In this document: piece after piece, positions 1 through 10,163 of the stretch | Layout: each line of letters starts with the position of its first letter | Position numbering within the stretch: the first letter of the stretch is position 1 | Source of the DNA: Cenococcum geophilum 1.58 | Taxonomy: Eukaryota; Ascomycota; Dothideomycetes; Gloniales; Gloniaceae | DNA length: 64,000 nucleotides | NCBI GenBank assembly: GCA_001692895.1 | Contig: KV748221.1 | Location: 971,056 to 1,035,055 of the forward strand | Reading direction: 5' to 3' | Translations under genes and position numbers: made by a program | Notes under the pieces: model-generated | The model's input: the letters and a program-made list of their open reading frames with translations, nothing else | The model's database searches: none | Told to the model about the DNA's origin: nothing

Positions 1-375
1 GAAGCCCAGGCGGAAGCTTGGCTGAAGATGGAGTGGTTTCTAAACGTGGTTGCTGGCCGGCCTGCAGTCGGCACTGGCAGTGGAGAAGGTGGCGATCAGG
101 TTGGTGTAGAGGTATATGACGAGGATGACGGCGGTACAGTGCAGGGTTTGAGTCGGCGGAAGAGGACGAATGGCGGGGCTTGGGACGAAAGGAGCAGTAA
201 TGGAGGGTTGCAGATTGGGCTAGGCACAATGATGCAAGATAAAGTTGATTATCTATGTGAAGATAGACAATTGGATTACCTGGAGTGGAAAGCCAAAATT
301 ATGGCAAGAGTTGAGCAGATAGAGAGGGATCAAACAGAGAACGGAAGCAGTGACGACACGGATACTACTGCATGA
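1..375 (+). CDS. 3' end of an unidentified gene (partial)
   Basis: The frame is open from the first base of the window and ends at a TGA at 373-375, giving the last 124 residues of a protein whose start lies outside. The segment is hydrophilic, with a Gly/Asp/Glu-rich stretch, a basic patch (SRRKRTNGG) and an amphipathic, possibly coiled-coil region (DYLEWKAKIMARVEQIERD) before an acidic tail. No family motif is recognisable. It could be a whole small ORF starting at the ATG at 28, but the open frame upstream of that ATG favours a partial gene. It converges on the dynamin-like gene, whose stop is at 629. Confidence 0.5.
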   Translation, partial: EAQAEAWLKMEWFLNVVAGRPAVGTGSGEGGDQVGVEVYDEDDGGTVQGLSRRKRTNGGAWDERSSNGGLQIGLGTMMQDKVDYLCEDRQLDYLEWKAKIMARVEQIERDQTENGSSDDTDTTA

Positions 376-628
376 TATCTTTCGCAGAGCATAAAATTGA
401 GTTTAAGGCGCAGGCTGTTTAGTTATTGCTGGCTGGCTTTTATACCCTTTGTGATTATGCTTTTGTGGATACAGGGATTGTAGGCGAACCTTTGGGAAGT
501 CATTAATCTCTTAGAAAGATGCAAAAGCGCCGCTGCATGTGCTGTGGGGACAATTATAGCAGAATCATCTAACACTACCTCCTGATCTCCATAGCTGTAT
601 TGCAAACCCGCACACTTCTACCCTCATT

Positions 629-3059
629 CTACAATATACTATCCCTCATCACACCTCTCAAGATGTCTCGTCCCTCATTAAGTTTCGAGATTCTGTCCTC
701 AAGAAACTCTCTCTGGCGCTTCGTTGACGCAGGCTCTGAGGCGACGAACTCGATTTGGCTGCTAGTAAGCTGGTTGATAACGATTGGGGATATAATGTCC
801 TCAAGTCCTCGTACAATATGGCGCTCGACAACCTGGGTTGTTGTATTTGCCACAAATGTCTTCTGGTGGACCTATTTGAGGGCGGTAAATTAATCTCACT
901 GGTAATGACAGGAGAGGCTGATGGATGAATTGTCTAACCTTGTAGATTGCAAGCACACAATCGAGGATGCTTTCACAGCTGTACTTATCCATATTAGCAC
1001 TAATAGCCTCATTATAGCTGCTCAGTACACGGTCAACATCAATGCTTGCTGATGTATGGGTTGAAGTGCAACCAGGCATCTTTGCATGAGTTGTAGCGGC
1101 GTTGATACTCTGTGTCAATTGCTTCTTCTGTTTCGCGGTCCGAGTCTTTGCTACGTTATCAGTATAGTAGTGATTATAGTTGATCGGGTAGCTTTTCATG
1201 TCTTCCATGATTCGCTTAAGCTCCTCGGATGCAGCCGCTTCGCGTTTCTTCAGCGTCTCTTGGATGATCGAGGTTTTCAGTCGAGATCTGATATCTTTGG
1301 GACACAGTTCCTGTAAGAGATCATCCAAAAACTTGGTACAGATGCTTGCACAATGCTCCAAGTGATCAAGAGCGAGCTGATTCCAGTTTGATGCTTGCTC
1401 CCAGAAGAGCTCCCCTATGACAAGTGGATTGAAATTACCGGCGAGTTCGTGACCGCGATTCCGAATGAGAGCTTGGGTTACCCATTGGAATACTTCAGTA
1501 TGAGACAGCTTAATAGGCGACCATGAAGACGTAAATGAGGCCTTGGAAGTCTTTGCGACCTCATTGGGCGAACTCCCCGCGCTTTTGGGGCTGGGGCTCG
1601 TAGGTGTTCCATCTGGCGTGGGAGGCGTGCCTTGGTCCAGCATTGGAATTTGGAAACGATGGCCACGAGTGCGGATCGTCTCTGAAAACTGGGTATTAAG
1701 ATATTGAATGAGAGCTCGTAGTCTCCGGATTGCTGATAGCGATGAGGGCGAGAATACTTCAGTTGGATTGTGCTTGAAATAAGCTCCCTCATAATAACCA
1801 CTCACTGCGGCCTTGCAAAGAGAGTGATAGTCTAAACTCAGTTTCATCAGGAAATCCTTGCAGTCCTCAGGAGTTGAACGGCGGCTTCCCAAGTTTTCAA
1901 GCTGGGTTTGTGCGTCAGTGAGCGCTAGCTCCAAGTCATCGCGCAGACGAGGAAGTTCGTGTTTAACATGCTCGAAGAGAAGCAAGCTCAGACGGCTTCG
2001 CAACGAATCAATACCAACGCAGTCCTTGGGCAAAATTTTGAAGTTCGAAGTGGCAAAGAATGTGGATTCGGCCGCGTTCCGTTCCAGGAAAGAAGTATCT
2101 CTCTCCTCGTAGTTTCGATTGCGGAGAACGTGCCAGCCAAGTTTCAGGAATACCCCACGGTTATTCGCAAGGTCCAAGAAAGCTCTTTCACTACCAGAAT
2201 TCGGTTCAACCCTGTCAGGCTTGGTGATGATTCCAAGCGTACGTTCTCCTTCCGGGTCAACTTTCTGAACTCTGCCTAAAATGCCCTGATTGGCGTGGTC
2301 ATTGATGGCAGCCACTACAGCCAAGCATATAGTCCGAGGTTGTTCGACGTAATGTTGTGTTATCTCTTTGACCATAGCTACGTCAGCATCGGTAATGCCA
2401 TTGCCAGGGTTCTGAATCAGGCCAGGCAGATCCACCAAGGTCAGCTGTGGTCTCATTGGACCTTCAATCAGCACGCTGAGAACATCTTTAGCGAAAGATT
2501 TCGACGCTCCGACGCCCATGATTAGCATAGCCTTGTCCACGATTCTAGGAAGTTCGGAGAAGTCTGTTATCGTCTCAGTGAAATTTTTGATCGTGTGTTG
2601 TTCTTGCATATGCCTCTTGGCGTCTGGAATGATCTTGATCGTGAGACTGTCGGTAGCCGAGCGTCGCAGAATGATCTCTGTAGCAAATCTAGTACAAAGG
2701 TTATCATTTCGGGGGAATGGAATCTCAGTCAGAGCTTCCAGAACAGAACTCTTGCCAGTGGATTGGTCACCGCACACTACGAGCTGAGGCAGCGAGAGGA
2801 TACTGTCTAGGCCACATTTGCGAATCTGGGCGACAGTGTCAAGGACCAATCGCTGCTCCTCAGTTTGAAGGCCCTCGATTGATGCAGTGTTGCGGAAGTC
2901 ATCAATAGCATGTCTGCCACGATGGTCATTGGAGCCTTATAATCAGGAATAGTTAGCAAAATTGTCAGTGCATTGACAACGCCAAAACCGACCTTGAGGT
3001 TTATCGTCCGATGGGTCGGTGGTGACCTCGGCGGGAGGAGTAGCCTGTCCGTCTGACAT
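629..3059 (-). CDS. Dynamin-superfamily GTPase (Mx/DRP-like), 3 exons
   Basis: CDS complement(join(629..871, 939..2935, 2993..3059)), about 768 aa. The start is the ATG at 3059 (MSDGQATPPAEV). Intron 1 (57 nt) has a GCTAAC branch site; intron 2 (67 nt) joins IYK to VHQKTFVANTTTQ. The N-terminal G domain shows G1 GDQSTGKSS near residues 78-86, a G2 threonine in NLCTRFATE, G3 DLPG near 191 and G4 TKPD near 260. A stalk follows, with a low-complexity Pro/Ser loop (PTPDGTPTSPSPKSAG). The last exon encodes the GTPase effector domain (QVVERHIVRGLEDI). Dynamins polymerise on membranes and remodel or sever them using GTP. This one has no PH or proline-rich tail, so it resembles the Mx/DRP-type paralogues common in Pezizomycotina rather than the Vps1/Dnm1 core members. 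Exact cellular role unknown. A longer single frame read to 801 runs into intron 2 and is not the true C-terminus. Confidence 0.9.
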
Positions 3060-3956
3060 GACAACGTCCGAAAAGCCGTTAACGTGATAGACTATGGAGA
3101 AGTGTGGATAGTGTTGGTAGGTGAAGGGAGCTGAGGACTATCCGTAGAGAGCAAGAGTGGTCACCCTTATGTAGAGCTTTACGGAAGCTAAGGATGAAAG
3201 AAGTTTATGGAGAGGCGAGTGATGTTTGTTTGAAGACAAACAAACCTGCCCTACATTTCCGCCCTGCTCCGTCATTATTCCTTTGAAGGAAACCATTCAC
3301 TTCAAGGGACATATACTGATTGGAAATTAGTGTAAATATTAGCCAGCAAACCAAGTAAGTGTTAGGTTTGTTTCACAAACATATCCATAAGACAGCACGC
3401 AGAAGGTTGAATATAGATACAAGAGTTTATAGATAGTTCTAGTCAATAAAATACAATAATGGAGAATAAGGTATACAGCTAGATAATTCTAAATTGTAAG
3501 GAGTGGAAGATGTATCCGCCATATAAAAATCCACCCTCTATCGCCAGAAAGGTAGATTAGTTATTTAGGAGGACCTCAATCTCGCATCAGCTATAGACAT
3601 TCATTTCATGGAGCGAAGAGACAAACGTATATGCTCGTGATGCTGGAGGAAGCGTGATATCGACAACTCGGCATGTCTAAGAGATTTTAGATGATGTTAT
3701 AAAGTGTGTTAAATCTCTCAAACCTATGCTGCTGAGGGCATATCTTTAAGTGCATGACTTTCCTATCAATTCACTACAACGCCGGATGGTTCACCGGAAC
3801 TCCGCTAAGAGTGACAGGCTAAGCACTCTACTCGAAAGTCATAATCATCCGCAGCAGCGCTCGCTATGGGAGACTTCCTACAGTATACCGTACGTGGTGG
3901 TTATACTGCAACATCATAAGCTGTCGTAAGTTAATGCCAGCAAGTTTCCCAGAAAA
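3060..3956. other. Intergenic: dynamin promoter and elongin C 3' flank
   Basis: About 900 bp with no supportable gene. The part near 3060-3250 is the upstream region of the dynamin-like gene and holds a perfect 9-bp inverted repeat (GTTTGTTTG / CAAACAAAC, loop AAGA) at 3224-3245. The stretch 3300-3950 is moderately AT-rich with no long open frame; part of it must be the 3' UTR of elongin C, which ends at 3957. No tRNA-like cloverleaf was seen. Confidence 0.6.
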
Positions 3957-4399
3957 CTAACCGTCTAAATAATCCGCCGCCATAAGCAACTCTAGACAAA
4001 GCTCTGGCGGAATGTCCATGTCTGGTACATCTTTGCTCTCTTTGTGTTTCTCGTTATAGTAGAGATACTCGCACACTTTCTCCAGTACGACGCCACTATA
4101 ATGTATCAGTGAGCCACCTTTCCTTAAAGTGATACTTTATCTTCTCGTGCCTATAAGAGATAGGTGGTCGTACTTGATGTTTTCGAAAACACAGCGGTTT
4201 GATATTGCCTCGGCAAAATTACCTGGGAGAGAAGAATTCAGTTCTAGAGTGTGAGAGAATGGAGCAAAGGGTAGGACACACTTGTCGGATCCAACATCCG
4301 CTTGATGGCGCCCGCAAGGCATGCAGCAGACCTGAGCACTTTGAACTCAAAGCCATCGCTTGATACAAGCGTAACATACCCGGTCTGTTGGTGTGCCAT
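3957..4399 (-). CDS. Elongin C (Skp1/BTB-fold ubiquitin ligase adaptor), 3 small exons
   Basis: CDS complement(join(3957..4095, 4174..4222, 4282..4399)), 101 aa. No single open frame shows it because the exons are 118, 49 and 139 nt. Exon 1 begins MAHQQTGYVTLVSSDGFEFK, matching the elongin C start (YVKLISSDGHEFIVKRE in animals). Exon 2 gives NFAEAISNRCVFENI (animal counterpart NFREIPSHVLSKV region). Exon 3 gives VCEYLYYNEKHKESKDVP and ends ELCLELLMAADYLDG, the conserved last helix (ALELLMAANFLDC in animals). Introns are 59 and 78 nt with GT-AG ends and conserve phase. Elongin C pairs with elongin A or BC-box proteins and links substrates to cullin ligases and RNA polymerase II control. The start codon lies 168 bp from the divergent SDR gene, so they probably share a promoter. 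Confidence 0.9.
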
Positions 4400-4567
4400 G
4401 ATTGCGGACGTTGGTTGAGGGGTTGACGATTCTCTGGAGAAGAAAAGTTCCCAGGCAGAATTTGCCGAAGCGCGTCTTCACGGGACTTCGCGAACGGACA
4501 GAGACCCAAGACACCTCCACCGAAAGCCTCAGGCGTCTACGTCACTCCTAAATACCTTTCCACCATC
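4400..4567. promoter_or_regulatory. Bidirectional promoter between elongin C and the SDR gene
   Basis: The 168 bp between the two divergent start codons must hold both 5' UTRs and core promoters. It has no clear TATA box; CT-rich and CACC-type stretches (CACCTCCACCG, CCTTTCCACCATC) precede the SDR start. This is inferred from gene geometry only. Confidence 0.5.
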
Positions 4568-5726
4568 ATGCGTCTACGGAAATTCCCCGTCCTTCGCACG
4601 TTCCCATCTCAGTGTTGTCATCCCCACCACTTTCAAACCCGCCCCATCTCCACCGCTTCCCGTCCAGATCTATCCAGTAAACATGCACTCATAACTGGAG
4701 GCTCCCGTGGCATTGGCCTCTCTATAGCCCAGCTCCTCGCCTCCAATTCATGTCGCTGTACACTGGTTTCTCGATCTCAAGACTCCCTCCGTCAAGCCCT
4801 TCCTACTCTCTCCGCACCCCCTCCGGACTCATCCCCGCATAGATACATCGCAGGCGACATCTCATCTCAGAGCTTCTGGGACTCTCTGACGAGTTCGGCA
4901 GGGCAAGAGGCGGAGCCTAGCTTTAGCTTTGAAGGGGAGAAAGTGGATATACTGGTAAATGCGGCTGGGGTGACACACAGTTCTTTATTAGTGCGGACGG
5001 AGCCGGAGGACTTAGAGAGGGTACTTAGCACAAATTTGACAGCAATAGTATGGGCAGTCAGGTATTTGATTAAGCGAAAGTTTATGTGGGGTGGGAAGGG
5101 GAAGGACGAGGGTGAGAAGGCTTGGAATCCGGTCATTATTAACATCGCCTCACTACTAGGGTTGCAAGGCGGTAGAGGTGCAGCGGCTTATGCAGCGAGT
5201 AAAGCTGGTTTGTTGGGTAAGCTTTTTCATAGTCTAAAGCCTACACTCATGGAAGAGCATGATTCAAATAGTTTACTGTTTTGTAAGGGTAAATTACGAC
5301 TAATATGTTTAAATTTCAGGTCTCACTAGAGCTCTAGCAGCTGAATTAGGACCTACTGGAATCCGGGTGAGTGCTATAGCACCTGGATATATAGAGACAG
5401 ATATGACAGCAGGTATGTGCTCTGCTATATAGCTTTTCTCCCGGGTATTCATCCGCCACAATGACCCCCGCTCCCAATGCTCCATATGCCAGTTCATCCA
5501 ATCCCAGTCCGAAAACCTGCCTTTCCGTCCGTAGGATCGCAGGATGAAAGCTAATGTACACAACGTAGGCATAGACCCCAAGGCCCGTGCTCAAATACTA
5601 GAGAGAATTCCTCTCGCACGATTTGGTCAAGCCGACGAAATTGCTGAAGCAGCCTTGTTTCTGGTAATGAACCAGTACGCAAACAATTGCATCATTAATC
5701 TCGATGGAGGTCTCAGCGCCACGTGA
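4568..5726 (+). CDS. Mitochondrial-type short-chain dehydrogenase (3-oxoacyl-ACP reductase-like), 3 exons
   Basis: CDS join(4568..5216, 5320..5412, 5569..5726), 299 aa. Intron 1 (103 nt) has branch ACTAAT; intron 2 (156 nt) has branch GCTAAT just before the acceptor at 5568. The N-terminal ~35 residues are basic and lack acids (MRLRKFPVLRTFPSQCC...), a likely mitochondrial presequence. The Rossmann motif TGGSRGIG is at 43-50, NAAG at 131-134, and the active-site tetrad is N156 (STNLTA), S195 (NIASLLG), Y208 and K212 (YAASK). The end has the FabG-like APGYIETDMTA and RIPLARFGQADEIAEAALFL, with the C-terminal INLDGGLSAT. This is the pattern of type II fatty-acid synthesis ketoreductase (OAR1/CBR4 group), which reduces 3-oxoacyl-ACP with NADPH in mitochondria. 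Another NAD(P)H-dependent SDR role cannot be excluded. Confidence 0.88.
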
Positions 5727-6029
5727 ATCCGATCCGAGCACTTCCAAAGCGCCATCCCCTTATTTTGATATACAAGTCTGGGAAAAGATGTCTATGGTGC
5801 AAATCCCAGGCGACGGCGAAAAAAATGCATCTGAAGAAAATGTGGCTAAAATGGTCTGCCAAACTTGGGAAATTGAAACTCCATACTGCGCCGTGAAACC
5901 ACCTTGGAGGCATAAACACCGCAAATAAGCCGAATGATGGTCGAATGAGTGCAATTATTAAGGGATACCTTCTAAAGCGTGTGCCGAAGTGCGTTGGCAG
6001 TATTGTGTTGAGATAATCCGAAAGATATC

Positions 6030-8112
6030 TCAGTCATCGTCGATGAGAATAGCACCGTTTGTAGAATCATCTAGCACAATGATATCACCGTTCTGGGTAG
6101 CGACCGAAGATTGTTCGGCAACCTTGCCTCTTTTACGGACCAAGTCATCCTCCAAGTCTGCTTCGGTGGCGCCTCGCTTGCGCTTGCCATTAACGCCATT
6201 TGTCACGACGACAGCATGGCCATTTGTCTCGGTAGGGGGAGTGGGTTTGGGTTTTCTGGCTATGTCCAATTTTTCGGCCAAATATATGGGCTTAGAGTCC
6301 TCTGGAAGAGATTGTTCGGAGATGGCGAGGACGAGGTTAACCCTAGGGTTTTCATCCTCCTCGTCTACGACGGTGATGAAGCTGTCTCCTTTGACGCCCA
6401 GCTCACCAAACTTCTTTGGAAGGTTGTCGTCAAGCTCCGGGTCATATAGAATACCAGCCTCGCTGCTGACACTAAATTCCCCTCCATATCCAAGCTCTAA
6501 CTTGAGGAAATCTTCAACTAAATCGTTTAGTGTTGCCCGTGCCGTGTCCACAATAAGTGCCGATTGTGTCACGCTACACGCAGGACATTCGGGCTTCGGC
6601 GGTCGCAACGATTCGACTGATATGATACGTTCTGTGGATCTAACAAGGAAAACCATCTTAGCCTTTTCGAGGTCATCCCGCATCACTTTGAATGCTTGTA
6701 GTACGCAGAGGCCGGCAGTCATGGCATTCGTAGTTGCTATCGCAGGGATAATGTTTCCCGCCATTTCTAGAACATGTAAGCAATAGTAGAGGGAGCTAAG
6801 TCGAGGCTAGCTCACGTTTAATGTCAAACTTCGATCTTGTCTCAATGCTGAAAATGTATGACCTCAGGTTAGCGCTCGCAGCAACAAAATCGAGTGTATC
6901 CACATCATCTTTGTCGAACGTCAGTACTGACGGCGCATTTCCCGTCTCCCCATTAGCTCGTAGTTCTTCCAATCGATTACTCAACCGTCTGAGGCTGTCG
7001 ATGAACACAGCGAAATTCTCAGCTAGGGTCCATACAATTTGGTCTTGTTGTGCTATGGCAGATCCAACACCGAGTACTTCCTGGGAGACTTTGTCGTAAT
7101 CAAGGGGCTCCGGCGGCTTCCGCGTGTTCCACATGCCTTCCATGCTCCGTAGACGTTCGATATCCTCCTTGAAGACTTTTTCAAATACCATGCGTGGAAA
7201 GTCCTTAGATCCTATTGATTCTCGGATTCTCTTCAAAGCTTGCGATTCTTGCCGTAACTTCTCCAGTTCCTTCGCATTCTCCGAGTCTTCAGTATGATCG
7301 AGTTCTGGCGCATCATCCTCGCTAGTACCAAATATTTCCGTGAACAGATAACTTTTGCCCCAGACAATGCAATGAATAGGTTGGCTTGGCGTGCTTCGGA
7401 TCGTGCAGACGGGAAAGCTTTTAGGTGTCTCTTTGACATTGCAATCGTAGCACTCCGTTTGGCCCTAGATATTCTCAGTGGATGTGGCTCGACATTTATC
7501 TCTAAGAAATAATGGGCCTCTTACCTTCTTGATGACTTGTACTTGTCCGTTGAAACCCGTCGTGCCGCTCTCGATCAGGGGTACATCCGCCGCCAAGCAC
7601 ATTTTGTTGACATGACGTCTCGCCTCCAAGTTGTCAAGCGCATTGAATACGATCGCAAAGCTTTTAAACCAGTTAACGTTGAATTGTGGGTCCTTGATAT
7701 TGGCATGATGCGCTTCGATCTTGACCTTGGGGTTGAACTTTCCGGCGGACTCCTTCGCAACCTGAGATACCCGTTTTGTCAGTCTGTTATCACCTCACAG
7801 CCAGTACAGTTCCTCTGATCCCATACCAATGCTTTTGACTTCTTTATATGTTCATGCCTGAATAGAAACTGCCGGTTGAGGTTGCTCAGATCGATCGTGT
7901 CGAGGTCGACGATATGGATCTCTCCAAAACCAGTAAGGACGAGGTTTTTGAGCAGCTCACAGCCTATTCCACCAGCTCCGACCATCAATATACGCGACTG
8001 CGGACTTATCAGTAAAAGTCCTAGAAGGCTATAGCGCAGATAGAGCTATCACCTGCTTGATGCGACTGTGGAGTGAGCCAAGGCTCTGCTTAGGATATCT
8101 ATCGCGGCCCAT
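6030..8112 (-). CDS. uba2: SUMO-activating enzyme E1 catalytic subunit Uba2, 5 exons
   Basis: CDS complement(join(6030..6766, 6816..7464, 7525..7761, 7827..7997, 8053..8112)), 617 aa; introns 49-65 nt. The first exon is [20 protein letters not shown]. The adenylation domain has GAGGIG (27-32) and the Uba2 signature [17 protein letters not shown]. Zinc ligands are CYDC (161,164) and CPAC (433,436). The catalytic cysteine is C176 in [20 protein letters not shown], as in human UBA2 C173. [20 protein letters not shown] is the crossover to the second adenylation half, followed by a ubiquitin-fold domain. The tail has an NLS-like KRKRG and two hydrophobic-acidic motifs ([15 protein letters not shown]) that look like SUMO-interacting motifs. 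With Aos1 it activates SUMO with ATP and passes it to Ubc9. It is divergent from the Qng1 gene and convergent with the SDR gene. Confidence 0.95.
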
Positions 8113-8430
8113 TGCGAATACAATGTAGGTGCTGAGCTGTGCTAAGACATGTGAGAGGATAGGAGAAGTTGAAATAAGGACAAGAGTGAGAGGTCAAGGT
8201 AAGAAGTGAGGGTGAAGAGTAATGCGAGGCAAAGGTGAAGGAGGGCTGCAGAACGCCGAGCCGCATCGATGCAGCCGTCTTGCCGCCCACTGCAAAAAGC
8301 ACAAACCCCCGAAAATAAACGACACCAAAAATGCATCGCGGCTACCTGCAGCCTTCTGACGCTCACCTTTTTTTTCATTTTTGAAGGTCTTCATGTTCAG
8401 TTGCGCTCAAATATATAGACTTGTTCTCAA
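8113..8430. promoter_or_regulatory. Shared upstream region of uba2 and the Qng1 gene
   Basis: 318 bp between divergent start codons. It contains a pyrimidine-rich tract on the minus strand (CTCACTTCTTACCTTGACC side), an A/T-rich run near 8367-8385 and an AAATATATAGAC TATA-like element at 8409-8420, about 10-20 bp upstream of the Qng1 start. No open frame here has coding character. Confidence 0.5.
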
Positions 8431-9935
8431 ATGAGGTATTTATTTGCTACCAAGCATCTGTCACACTCAGCTAGACTTTATTCAACTCGTTTATCTCCAA
8501 TCACTCCAATCATCGCCCAATCATTTTTCAAACCCCTTTCTGCAACAAATCCTTCCACCTCACCTCATTTTTACTCCATAAGTTTCTCTAAAGCATCAAA
8601 AATGTCTGATGACGAACCCGATCTCGAGCTTCTAGAACTCCTCCGCAAATCTCTTGGTTTAAGCCCAAAGGATGCATCAGCGCCTCCAGAAACAAAAGTG
8701 CTCCAGCATGCGGAATTCATTTATAATAACAGTATTGACGTGGCGCTTGATATGCGCAGTACAAAGAGGGCAGCTATAGTGGTCTGGGAAGCCATGCAAC
8801 AGCGGTCCTACAGCACCAAAACGTGGTCTGAGCACGAACTGCATCCCAAGAGTAAAGATGAGAGCACTATCAACTTCATCTTTACCATGGATTTGTTGAA
8901 TTTTTCTTTCTGGAGTGAAAAGAGCCAAGAGGAGAGGTTCACGGTGGACTATAAGGGAAAGAAGTGGACGGGATATTGGAGTTTAGTAGCTGCATTGCAA
9001 AGAGCACTTGATGAAGGTAGGGTGAATAGCCACCTCAGTGCCGATTTAAAAATTTGTTATATAAACTTCACACTAATTTGACTAGAAATCCCAATCACCA
9101 CACCATCATTTTGGGCCAACGAAGAAGAATGCACAGAAGACGTTCTCCGCAACGTCTTTCGCTCTGCAACAAATGAGGAGATCCCCCTATTCTCCGAGCG
9201 CGTGGCTTGCTTAAGAGAAGCGGGTCAGATTATTGAAGAAGTGTGTAAATGTAAAACTCCTTGGAAAGCATGAACGGCGATATGAAGTCGCTAACGTCTC
9301 AGGAATTCGAGAATAGTGTAATCACACTGGTGGAAGACGCCAAGAATTCAGCTGCTGGCCTTGTTAATATACTGGCAGATCGCTTTCCGTGTTTTCGCGA
9401 TGAGCATACCTTTGAAAAGCGCAAGGTTCGCATCTTGAAACGCGCCCAGATCTTAGTGGCTGATCTGTGGGCTGCATTTGAGGGCGAAGGTTATGGGGAG
9501 TTCAATGATATGAACAAGATTACAATCTTTGCTGGTAAGCAAAAGAAGAGATATTCGGTGCACTTTATACTTACAACATCCAAGACTACCGCATCCCTCA
9601 AATTCTGCACTCCCTCGGCTGTCTCATCTACTGCCCACCTCTCGAAAGCCGCATTAGGCGTCTCGACCCTCTCGAGTCCGGTCACAGCTGGGAGATCCAG
9701 CTACGAGGTATGCATTCCTCATTCCCTATAACTTAGATTTGCCCTAAATCATCTTCAACTAGGATGCAGCATCTGGTCCGTGGAGCTCTTACGCCGTGAA
9801 ATCTTGCGAGAACATCCCGAAGCTAAAATTAACGCAAGCTTGATGGACTTTTTTCTCTACGATCTGATGAAAGAGAAGGAGCGCGATGGCGACGAAGAGA
9901 TTCCGCATCATCGAACGCGAAGCATATGGTATTGA
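8431..9935 (+). CDS. qng1: Queuosine 5'-phosphate N-glycosylase/hydrolase (Qng1, DUF2419), 5 exons
   Basis: CDS join(8431..9016, 9086..9240, 9303..9534, 9585..9707, 9763..9935), 422 aa; introns 69, 62, 50 and 55 nt, with branch sites CTAAT and GCTAAC in the first two. The family landmarks are in order: NFIFTMDLLNFSFWSE, ERFTVDYKGKKWTGYWSLVA, FPCFRDEHTFEKRKV, KRAQILVADLWAAFEGEGYG, the GCLIYCPPLE region and the C-terminal IPHHRTRSIWY. The enzyme releases queuine from queuosine phosphate so that it can be used for tRNA modification. The first ATG adds a 57-residue Ser/Arg-rich, acid-free leader before MSDDEPDLELLELL, like a mitochondrial presequence; translation from the ATG at 8602 would give a cytosolic form. 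The donor of intron 2 (GTGTGT at 9241) is chosen because the alternatives hit a stop. Confidence 0.9.
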
Positions 9936-10163
9936 TGTTCAAAATAGTAGAGATTTCTCAAGAGCGAGGAGCTGGACTTCAATTATGATAGCAATGGAAG
10001 AAAACGAATTGTCGCGAATCAAGGCGGCATTCTGCATTTAATTATGATGATCAAGAACCTGTTGTGGTTCAAGCAATCTTTCGACGACCGTCCAAATGTT
10101 CCGATCCCTCCACCCAATCACCCCAACTAAAGTGAATAGCCACGTACGTATCTCAGCCAGGCC

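Noticed and set aside
5989-6786. 265-codon plus-strand frame over uba2
   Set aside because: Antisense to conserved Uba2 sequence; Ser-rich shadow.
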